Part shown: positions 11,909-20,675 of the stretch, one piece after another
Layout: the number at the start of each line of letters is the position of its first letter
How positions within the stretch are numbered: the stretch's first letter is position 1
NCBI GenBank assembly: GCA_027257055.1
Contig: JAPVLO010000074.1
Coordinates: forward strand, 310,001-374,000
DNA length: 64,000 nt
Direction: 5' to 3'
Source: Cephalopachus bancanus
Taxonomy: Eukaryota; Chordata; Mammalia; Primates; Tarsiidae
The notes under the pieces: model-generated
Databases searched by the model: none
Seen by the model: only the letters and a program-made list of their open reading frames with translations
What the model was told of the DNA's origin: nothing
Position numbers and translations under genes: made by a program

Positions 11909-12200
11909 GGCCGGGCTCGGTGACTCAGTCTGTAATCTCAGTACTTTGGGAGGCTGAGGTGAGTGGATTGCCTGAGTTTGCGGGTTCGAGACCCGCCCCG
12001 GCAACTTAGTGAGACCTCATCTTTACAATAAATAAAAAATTAGCCGCCCTGGTAGCACGCGCCTGTAGTTCCAGCTACTTGGAAGACTGAGGAGGAAGGA
12101 TCGCCGGAGCCCAGCAGGTCGAGGCTGCGGTGGCCGGGAGCGGCCACTGCACTCCAGTCTGGGCGACAGAGTGAGACTCCAACTCCAAAAAAAAAAAAAA
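11909..12200 (+). mobile_element. Full-length dimeric Alu
   Basis: Both 7SL-derived arms are present: left arm from 'ggccgggctcggtgactcag', middle A-rich linker 'caataaataaaaaattag', right arm ending 'gtgagactccaactcc' plus a poly(A) run. It is bracketed by a perfect 10-bp target duplication, agactatata (11899-11908 and 12201-12210). The right arm carries the GTGGCCGGGAGCGGCCAC palindrome (12130-12147) that marks the local Alu lineage. High similarity to the copy at 37,479 suggests a fairly young insertion. Confidence 0.95.
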
Positions 12201-12210
12201 AGACTATATA

Positions 12211-13150
12211 CATGCTAAAAAACACATACACACAAAGGAGGTATGTCAAAGGGACATAAAATCCAACTAAAAGCTCCCAGTGAACATAGCTGAAATAATT
12301 TGGGTAATAAAACAAATAAAATTACATTACATTGCAACCTAAAGTATACAATAAATATACATGTGTCTACATTGTTATAAATAAATCACTTATTGAATAA
12401 ATATGTATATGGGAGGGAATGAGCAAAACTCTCCTGAATAAACACTCCAAATAATTTATGTAGATACTCTGCCCTCAGGTGGGTAAACCATAACTCCCCA
12501 CTGCTTAATTGTGGACTGTGCATACAGACTTCCTTCCAAAAAGTACCAGTGGAAAGAGGGAAGTGGGAGAAAATAACTTTTGGGTAGAGAAACCTGACTA
12601 ATACTACCTAAGCCAGATGTTCAAGATTAATATTAACAGTGATGAGTCATATTGAGATTATGTTCTCTTGGTATGATGTGACAAGAATGGCACTTTACCT
12701 CTGTGGTCCTCCTACCAAAAAACAAACCTCAATGCAATCATAAGCAAACAATCAGAAAAAATTAATTTCATTTCATTTAAATTTTAAAAAACGAATAGAG
12801 AAACATTCTGCAAAATAGGTGACCAATACACCAAAAAGCGGTCAGACTTATCAAAAAAAGGAAAGCCTGAGAAAACTGTCACAGACAAGAGGGTCCCAAG
12901 GAGACATAGTTGTGACGTGTTGTCTTAGATGGCAACACAAGACAGAAGAACATTAGGTGAATACTAAGGAAATTTGGATAAAGTATGCACTTAGGCATTT
13001 AAGTTAATAAGAATGAATCAGTATATTGATTCATTAGTTGAAAAATGTACTGTACTAATGTTAGAGGTTAATAATAGGGAAATTTGACTAAAGGATATGT
13101 GGACTTTTTTGCAATATCCTTGTAATGATTCTACAGTTCTGATACTATTT
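12211..13150. other. Unique DNA, no gene seen
   Basis: AT-rich sequence between two Alus. I recognise no repeat and no coding segment. Confidence 0.5.
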
Positions 13151-13160
13151 AAAATAAACA

Positions 13161-13466
13161 ATCTGGGACACGGTGGATCACACCTATAATCCCAGGACTT
13201 TGGGAAGGCCAAGGTGAGAAGATTGTCTAAGCCCATGGGTTCAGGACCAGCCTGAACACCTAGGCGAGACCTCGTCTCTACAATAAGTCAAAATGTTAGC
13301 CAGGTTCAATGGCAGGTGTCTGTAGTTCCAGCTCCTTGGAAGGCTGAGACAGAAGGATCACCTGAGTCCAGAAGGTCGAGGTTGTGGTGTCCATGAACGT
13401 GCCACTGCACTCCTGCCTGGGCGACAGAGTGAGACTCCAACTCCATCAACCAATCAAACATAAAAT
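13161..13466 (+). mobile_element. Full-length Alu, more diverged
   Basis: Dimeric Alu with 'gtggatcacacctataatcccagg', linker 'ctctacaataagtcaaaatgttagcc' and 3' end 'gcgacagagtgagactccaac'. Flanked by the direct repeat aaaataaaca (13151-13160 and 13467-13476). The palindromic right-arm segment is degenerate here ('gtggtgtccatgaacgtgccac', about 13385-13406), so this copy is older than, or from a different source than, those at 11.9 and 37.5 kb. Confidence 0.9.
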
Positions 13467-13654
13467 AAAATAAACATTTACTTAAAACTCCACACACGGG
13501 AAAACAAAGAACAACCATAGAATATCTCCACAGATACATAAATTCAGTCACATCAATTTTTATATATATAGTATGATTCTAATTTTCTGCAACAGAGCAA
13601 AGATTCCAAAATGTTCATGAAAATAAGCAAACAATAAAACAAAAATGGACATTG

Positions 13655-14345
13655 TTTATTTTTATTTAGTTATTCATTTACTTATAAAGATGTGGGGTAC
13701 AATTCAGGGTTAGGTATACAAACATTGATTAAGCAGGTACCCTTGTTAATGAGGTATGCTACTCCCTCCCCTGGCAGTTTCCCTCAACTGCCAATCCTAT
13801 CTCCCCTCCCCTGACAGTTTCCCACTAATGACAATTGCTTTCTTACAGTATTATAGTTGTTCAAGGTCCGCTTATAAGTGAGAATATAGGGTACTCTGTT
13901 CTTTGTTTATGTGATAGATCACTGACCATGATCGACTCTAAATCCCTCCAAGTTGCTGCAAAGTCCATATGCCAGTCCTTCTTTATGGCGGCATGATATT
14001 CCATTATGTATATGTACCACACTTTTCTATCCAGTCAAGTTTCCATGGGCAGCATGGTTGGTTCCATGTTTTGGCGATTGTGAATAGAGCTATAACAAAC
14101 ACATGTGTGCAGGTACTCTTTTTGTAGAATGATTTGAGTTCCTCCGGATATATTCCCAATAGGAGAGTTGCTGGGTCATATGGAAAGTCAATGTCTAGTT
14201 CTTTCAGAAATCGCCACACTGTCTTCCAAAGAAGTTGTACTAGTTTGCATTCCCACCAGCAGTGTAGAAGCGTTTCTTTTTCTCCGCGTCCTCGCCAGCA
14301 TCTGTTGTTTGTTTTATTAATGACGGTCATCCTTACTGGAGTTAG
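13655..14345 (-). mobile_element. 5'-truncated L1, 3'UTR and end of ORF2, antisense
   Basis: Reading the minus strand from 14345: ORF2 3' coding ('ccagtaaggatgaccgtcattaat..', a 108-codon remnant at 14004-14330 with the L1-type '..ETLLHCWWECKLVQLLW..' stretch), then 3'UTR, then an A-rich tail (the T/A-rich block at 13655-13690). The 3'UTR contains two C-rich clusters on + ('cctcccctggcag' near 13770 and 'cctcccctgacag' near 13806). The piece belongs to the same broad family as the L1s at 25, 46 and 55 kb. Confidence 0.9.
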
Positions 14346-14410
14346 GGGGTTTGGAGCATCTATTTCATGCAGGATATAAAAAAATTAAAACAAAAAATAA
14401 TTGTGTAAGC

Positions 14411-14953
14411 TGTTATGAGGGGAACTTGATGCTCATAAATGTGCCTATGGGGGATCTAAGGTAATAAATTGGAGTTGCTATTTTTACTACTGCGAAGTTA
14501 TGTTTGCAGCTGTGCATGGGTATCTAGGCAGCCATAAGACAGTCCTCAGCTGGACAACACTTAAGACAGTTTTCTTCCAGATATTAGGTCCTTGACCTCC
14601 CTCTTCTTAAAAAATTTACTTTAGAAATCTTGTAACTATAAATCCTTTCTCTAATCCTTTGAGATGTAATTTCTTTAAAGACTCCTACTAGTTTTAAAAC
14701 CCAGTGGTATCTTTGTAAATCTGGGAGTCATGTCTTTTCAATGTAATCAAGAAGGATGGTTTCCTCATATCCTGTCTCTGTGGTAGAGAAGGAACCTCAT
14801 CTCAGTGAGCTCCTTGCTCCAAGGAGTAAATCATTTAGCAAGCATTGATGACCTACCATGTCTCTCATACCCTGGCTCTTAAAAACTTGCTGCTTCTTGT
14901 TTCAATAAAGTTGAACACAGACTCAGTTCTGGCCTCTCTCCTTTGTTACATCA
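14411..14953 (+). mobile_element. Probable solo LTR (ERV1-like)
   Basis: A segment starting TGTTATGAGG (14411), with an AATAAA signal in 'tgtttcaataaagttgaacac' (about 14898-14918) and a following short U5-like piece 'cagttctggcctctctcctttgttacatca' that could end at the CA at 14953. The order (promoter-like 'ctcttaaaaacttgc', polyadenylation signal, about 40 bp, CA) is that of a gammaretroviral-class LTR. No target duplication was found, and the family name is not certain. Confidence 0.5.
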
Positions 14954-16925
14954 TTCTTAAATAAGGGCTTTCTTGCTTGTTTAACATTGTCTGGTGTGTT
15001 TTTTGCTTTGGCATTGGAACTATTTTGATGATGTATGATAAAATAAATGGTATGATATGATGTTGACAAATGTGCAATAAGACAAAAAATTGAAATATAT
15101 GAATTCCACTTCTGAGTATCAAATTTTCTCTTTATTTTGTTTTATAGCAAGTGACATACTCTCAGACCTTCAAAATTTTTGATGTAAAATGCATCACTGA
15201 TATACTATAGGCCAATGTGTAGATTTTGATGCCTCTTCCCCAGCCACATTTTAAAAGCATTAAATTATGTAGTTTGAGTATATTCTGTACTTTTCTCCTT
15301 CTGTCACTGATTTGCGGGACAACAGGGTTTACCGCTAATACCTTAAATTGTGTTTTATAGAATATATAATTGACAAAAGAACAATAATACCTTTGCTTCT
15401 ACCTATTACATTCATGAGTTAATCTTCAGCAGATATTTGTGGGGTATGTTTGTTCTTCAGTGAACAATAACGTTGAAGTTGCTTTACATTTGTTTCTATG
15501 AAGGACAGCCCTTAAAGGCATATTTGGGCCATGGTTGTTAAGTCTGATGCTGAAAATTGTCTTTGGCCTCAAAACAGATTTCACTTGTATTTGCAGTGAT
15601 ACAAATTAGGACCGAAAAATCATAGGCCCTAATCAAGGAAATGTTGCTATTTCTTTTCTGTGGAGACTAGATTCAGAACACCTCACATGGAATTGAGAGA
15701 TGGTTGGTATTAGTTGTATGATGTGTTAGTCCTTGTGTTTGTAACTCTCAAGAGACAAGGAGACTTATTTTCCTAGCAGTGTTCAATAGTCATAGGGAAA
15801 ACTTCTGTTCTATAACATTTGGAAAAAAATGAGGGGGGGATATGAAATAGAAAGAAGGAAGATAAGAAAGAAGTGAGGGAGGGGGAACTTGGGAGAAAGA
15901 GAATAACAGAGGAAGAAAGAGGGCAGGATAAATGAAGACGAAGAAGAACAAGAAAACAACAATGTGGTTAAGTATGAATGCTGAATAATTTGTGTTAGTT
16001 TAAGCAGAATACTTCCTCATCAATGAAACACAAGAGTGCATATTTTGAGATGTGTACATACAAAAAGTCAAAGAACATGGATTAGAAATAGAGTATTAAT
16101 TACATTTGGTATAGTCCTAAAAATAATATGCTATAAACTAAAATAAAAGATTTACTAAGGTGAAAAAGGAAAATTACATCTCTGGAAGTGTTGACTGGCA
16201 ACTGAATTTTCTGCTGGCACACAAAGAGTTGGTCATCTATACAAAATTTCTGGGTACCTTAGCCCAGTGCTTGAATTCTTTTAAATTACAGCTTTTCTGT
16301 ATGTTATACTTTTTATTACTGCCTGCATTTTACCATAGGGTATTTTTTAGATTTTGAAGAAATAAAATTGAAATTAAGGAATGTATTAGAGAAGAAATTG
16401 CATCATTCCGTGCTAATAAAATGCTTTAAAATCTTTTCCTCTTAAGTCTAAGCAACACAGCAAGGTTTAGAGCAGCTGGTCTTATAATCAGGAGCCTAGG
16501 ATAATATCAAGAATGAGAAGCAATCATGAAAAAGACTTCAATTTATTTTCCAAGTTTACTTTGAATACATGTAGAAAAGAGGATATAAAGAAAAAAGAAA
16601 AAAACAAACAAATAGTATTTTGTTTTGCTGGGCCTCTTCTTTCAAAAATAATCTTATGGTTTTGCTATATTTTTACCCAAGTTTTTCCAGGAGACAACTA
16701 AGTATTGAAATAAGTTGTTATTTCAAAATTTAAAAATGATTTATTTGTTTTTTAAAAAGATAAGATGATATTTGCATTGTATGTGATCATCAATAGTAAT
16801 AGGAGAGCTCTGGAGACTTGTGATGCTGTGGTAGTGTACAATATTATCTGGTAAAAAGTAAAATTGTATTCAAGAACCACAATTTTATATTGTCAATTTA
16901 TTTTGGTGTATTTCTTAACTTGGAA
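14954..16925. other. Unique DNA, no gene seen
   Basis: AT-rich sequence without recognised repeats other than the purine-rich tract at 15,828-15,958. Short frames (62-65 codons near 16.2 and 16.6 kb) have no similarity I recognise. Confidence 0.5.
15828..15958. repeat. Purine-rich low-complexity tract
   Basis: About 130 bp that is almost entirely A and G on the + strand ('gaaagaaggaagataagaaag', 'gtgagggagggggaac', 'gaagacgaagaagaacaag'). No strict repeat unit. Confidence 0.8.
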
Positions 16926-17122
16926 TTTTTTTTTTTTTTTTTTTTGAGTTGGAGTCTCGCTCTGTCGCCCAGACTGGAGTGCAGTGGCCGCTCCCGGCCA
17001 CCGCAGCCTCGACCTGCTGGGTTCTGGTGATCCTTCCGCCTCAGCCTTCCGAGTAGCCGGAATTACAGGCATGCGCTACCATGCCCGGCTGATTTTTTTG
17101 ATTTATTTGATTTATTTGATTT
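16926..17122 (-). mobile_element. Alu right-arm monomer only, antisense
   Basis: A T20 run followed by 'gagttggagtctcgctctg' and a complete right arm ending at 'atgcccggctgat'. The left arm is absent: the sequence stops inside the A-rich linker, which is expanded here into three 'atttatttg'-like units (17097-17122). The right-arm palindrome is intact (16984-17001). This is a 5'-truncated dimer that happens to look like a free right monomer. Confidence 0.9.
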
Positions 17123-17435
17123 GAGAATGGCTAATGCAGTAACCCCAAAATATGTATTTTATGTAAGTTGTCAAAAAGTATACAAAATGGTAACAATTCC
17201 TATAATTGACTTTTTTCTCCTAAGTATCATGACAGGATTTTTTTGCTTTTTTTTTATTTGAAAAATGTATAAAAACAGAAAACGTTTACAACAGTTTGAG
17301 GTAAATAAGAATATAAGTGCAGAGTTCATTTTATTTTTGTTTTGTGCATTGCTAGACTCAGAAAAGCTGTTTTCCTGTTAAAAAAGAAAAAAAGAAAAAG
17401 AAAAGTTTAATTAGTCAATAAATTTATTAAATTAA

Positions 17436-17497
<62 letters not shown>

Positions 17498-18239
17498 GTA
17501 ATAATAGAAGAGGTTTTCTAAGTCTTTAATTTTCTTCAAGGTTTTATCTTTTATTAAGCCTATATGTTTTATATGTTTGGGTGAAAGAAATTCTTGATTA
17601 TTCTTTTAGGATTGATCATTAGAACTGACTTGGAAAAAGCAAAATTTTAGTATATGACTCATTGTCTTAAATACTATCTTCATGTTTTTCCCCCAATTCT
17701 ATTCTACATTGTTCATTTTAATGGTTTTAAAGTTAGTATATTCAAGTCATCGTAACCAAAATTTTGTTACTGAATATATTTGGCCCATTTTTTTTTCTAT
17801 TGAAATTTTATATTTATGGAAAACATCAAAATATTTCTTTTCTTTGCAAAATATTACTTAGGACAGGTTCCGAATCATTTCCATTTTATTTTATTTTCAT
17901 TTAAATATAATTTATTAACATTTGAATATTTACATGAACTTCTAAATGTTAAATAATAAATCACAGCTATAATATAATACTTAGGCATCATTTCAAAATG
18001 CCTGTCTTATATTAATGTTGATAGGAATTATTTTTTATATCTTAGAATGCACTAAAGCATAATGGTTGACGAATCCAGATAAACAACAAAAAAATAATCT
18101 TACTCAAAGCATCACCTTGCTACTACCTGGGCAAACCATGCAGAGTGAAGAGTATACTTTTAGGTTTCAGTATATCCAATTTCTGCTGCTCAAAATGAAA
18201 ATTTTGAATATTTTCTGCATGTATAATGACCTCTTATCT
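17123..18239. other. Unique AT-rich DNA with one microsatellite
   Basis: Apart from the (GT)n(GA)n tract at 17439-17496 I see nothing that can be named. Confidence 0.5.
17439..17496. repeat. Compound (GT)n(GA)n microsatellite
   Basis: About 18 GT units directly followed by about 11 GA units. The same compound order occurs at 37071-37153. Confidence 0.95.
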
Positions 18240-18296
18240 ATCTGATCCTGAATTGTACCCCACATCTTTAAAATAAAAAATAAGAATAAAAAACAT
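18240..18296 (+). mobile_element. Short L1 tail fragment
   Basis: 'gatcctgaattgtaccccacatctttaaaataaaaaataag' is the terminal 3' end of the younger L1 family with an A-rich tail. Nothing upstream is L1. No clear target duplication could be identified. Confidence 0.65.
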
Positions 18297-18689
18297 AAAG
18301 GCAAGAATGTTGACAGATTTAAATGTAGGAATTCATATTGAGAAGTACCTCTCAGACCCAGAATATCTGCTATTCCCGCTTTGACAAATAATTATTGCTA
18401 TTGAGTCATTCAAATAGAAAATAAAGTAGGATATTGGGTTTTTCTAAATTATCTCCATTATGTCTTATAGAGAACTAAACCTTTCTTGTTGTATATAAGA
18501 GGTGGAACAATAATGAGAAACAGTAAATCAGTGGAAAACAAAACAAAAGCGAGCCCAGAGAAGTGGCACACAACAGCATGGGAGTCTTTGACTGAACAGA
18601 ACAGGGTCTGGAGAACAGAGAAATCAGCAACTTAGACATCCAGCCAGGGGCCTTCTAATGAATTATTCACATTAAAAACTATAATATTG

Positions 18690-18952
18690 TTGAGATGAAG
18701 GTGATATTAGTGTGTTGGTTTAGAGCAAAAGTCGCTTTACTATTGTTTTCTGTATATGTTTCCCCTCAAGAACTTTTCATGTCTTTGCATTAGGAGATAC
18801 ATGAAGTTTATGAACCCAGAGTCTAGAACCATTCTGCCTGGTTCTGATTTCTGATTCCATCACTCATTGGTGTGACTTCGGTCGAAGTACTTTACAACTT
18901 TTGCTTCTGTTGAAATGAAGGTGATGTTAGTGCCGGTTTAGAGCAAAAGTTG
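18690..18952. repeat. Templated inverted insertion flanked by a roughly 45-bp direct duplication
   Basis: Two near-identical direct repeats (18690-18734 and 18910-18952, 'tgagatgaaggtgatattag' versus 'tgaaatgaaggtgatgttag' and 'tttagagcaaaagt') bracket a 176-bp core (18735-18910). The core is the reverse complement of 20497-20675: I count about 8 substitutions and one 2-bp gap, near 95% identity. Because it contains diverged MIR sequence, two independent MIR copies cannot explain that identity. The core must have been copied from the neighbouring locus. The mechanism is inferred: template switching or hairpin-mediated repair. Confidence 0.8.
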
Positions 18953-18984
18953 CAGGAATGTTTGATTCTTTGTCTTGCAAAACT

Positions 18985-19117
18985 GTCACTACTACCGTAC
19001 CCAACGTGGCCAACTGCCAGAATAATACTTGTAATATTATTATTATTAATACCTTTAAAGCATTTTATAACTGTCAAGTATCTTACTATAGTTTGTGCTA
19101 ACTCAAAAATTACATTC
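18985..19117 (-). repeat. MIR, distal half, separated by the LTR
   Basis: On the minus strand this continues the MIR begun at 20468-20675 once the LTR and one copy of its target duplication are removed. It includes 'gacagttataaaatgctttaaagg' and an ATT-rich 'aataataataatattac' run, loosely matching the MIR tail. Divergence is typical for MIR, so the assignment of this half depends on the other half. Confidence 0.5.
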
Positions 19118-19123
19118 AGTTAT

Positions 19124-20467
19124 TGTCGGGGACTAGCCCCGACCTACGAGGGGGGGTTAGGACCCGCACCGGAGAGTCAAGACAGCGAGAAGAAACCACT
19201 CGGAGGCAGCTCTTCTGGGATCAGTCTGATCAGGACTGAGTCCAAATTTTATTCGGACTCCTTCCAATTTATATACCATTTTCTATACCCTCCAGCAGTG
19301 TGATAATCACTTGCTGGGGGCGTACAAATTCCATGCATATCACGCTTTACAAACTATGCATCACAAGACCATCACGAGACTTGCAAGTTCCAAGCAAACA
19401 ATTACAATTCCATGATGCATGACGTGCTTCACAAAACTTACATTAAAATCACAGGTGCACAATTTCAATATAGATTGTTCAAAGTGTTTTCCATAATGTT
19501 CAATAAATCATTCATATTATACGCTTTGTTCTAAACCCTGATTAATACAAAAACTTTTCTAAGTTAAATCCAAGTTTACTGACTCCTAATATTTTTAACG
19601 ATTAATATTATCAACTTAACACTATACTATAATCCATAAGTTTACTTAAATGACTTAGTTATTCTATTAACCTATTATGATTCAATGTAGTGTCCTGTAA
19701 TTCTATAACGATTAAAACTTATTCTTAAACTATAAAACCTTACCATGACTTAAATGAATTTCCTATGTCTAAACTTTAATTTTTATATAATCTAATGATT
19801 GACCTTTAATACTATGCTATATCCTATTAAGCTAATACCTTATCATTAATTCTTTTATAAATTGTATAGTAACTATTATATTTGAATAATGTAGCAAAAG
19901 GAAATAAAAAAGCAAGCATAAATTTACTCAAATATACTATAAAATGTAAATGCAACTATAAGTGTATATGTATATATTTTATCCTAACAAGTCTACTCTA
20001 AAAATCAAATAGTAGCTGTCACACTCTTGAACAAGGAAATGCATGGCCACCATGACAATGGCCACGGGCTGAAGCAAACAGAGTTTTGGTATGTAATGAA
20101 ACTAGAAAAAATGTTCTGCCTGACTAGAGGCAGGGCGATAAAACTGTTATGGTAATTTAGTTTCTAATCTTAGCTCTTGGGGAAACTGCTTTTGGGAACA
20201 AGAGCTGACTAACCAGTCTACCAGGAAATAGAAGTTTGAAAATATCTAGAAAGAAGTACAACTTAGAAGGGACAAGGTCATATAAAATAATTCTGCTGTG
20301 CAATTTTCCATCAGGTGTATAGAGATTTACTTATAAGTTTTACTGCCATGTATGCACACTGGTCACTAATCACATGCCAATATTATAGGTGTTGCTTGTT
20401 AGAGGCGATCTTTCATATGGGCCTTTATAGGCCTCAGTCATGTAGTTATAGATGTTGGCTCCCAACA
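19124..20467 (-). mobile_element. ERV2-type (betaretrovirus-like) solo LTR, 1,344 bp
   Basis: On the minus strand it begins TGTTGGGAGCC (20467) and ends CCCCGACA (19124). It is bracketed by a perfect 6-bp target duplication AGTTAT (19118-19123 and 20468-20473), the usual length for class II retroviruses. TGTTGGGAGCC is a typical start for this class. A TATATAAATT box (+ 19268-19277) lies only about 14 nt before AATAAA (+ 19248-19253), implying a very short R, and the long AT-rich U3 gives an overall length like mouse mammary tumour virus LTRs. No internal gag, pol or env is present, so it is a solo LTR formed by recombination. I see no long reading frame in U3. Low visible decay at the ends suggests it is not ancient. 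Confidence 0.85.
19238..19260 (-). promoter_or_regulatory. LTR polyadenylation signal in a hairpin loop
   Basis: GAGTCC and GGACTC form a perfect 6-bp inverted repeat around an 11-nt loop that holds AATAAA on the minus strand. Placement of the signal in a stem-loop is seen; function is inferred from known retroviral poly(A) hairpins. Confidence 0.6.
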
Positions 20468-20675
20468 AGTTATTATGTTCTTTTTTATGATGAAGAAACA
20501 GAAGCAAAAGTTGTAAAGTACTTTGACCAAAGCCACACTAATGAGTAATGGAATCAGAAATCAGAACCAGGCAGAATGGTTCTAGACTCTGGGTTCATAA
20601 ACTTCATATACCTCCTAATGCAAAGACATGAAAAGTTCTTGAGGGGAAACATATATACAGAAAACAATAATAAAG
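20468..20675 (-). repeat. MIR, proximal half, donor of the inverted insertion
   Basis: On the minus strand, 'gaacccagagtctagaacca', 'ctgcctggttctgatttctg', 'cattactcattagtgtggc' and 'aaagtactttacaacttttgc' follow the MIR core order (positions after 'actctggagcca..tgcctgggttc..ccactt..gtgtgacctt..aagttacttaacctctctg'). The ERV2 LTR splits it after 'aagaacataataact'. Bases 20497-20675 are duplicated in inverted form at 18735-18910. Confidence 0.7.

Noticed and set aside
16926..17122. Free right Alu monomer as a separate SINE family
   Set aside because: It stops in the A-rich linker, as expected for a 5'-truncated dimer.
20338..20467. Possible exon at the edge of the LTR
   Set aside because: The 77-codon frame (20315-20548) crosses the LTR boundary and target duplication, so it cannot be an ancestral exon.
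18735..20675. Inverted arms as a microRNA-like or regulatory hairpin
   Set aside because: The arms are now 1.6 kb apart with an LTR between them; duplication history explains them better than a functional hairpin.
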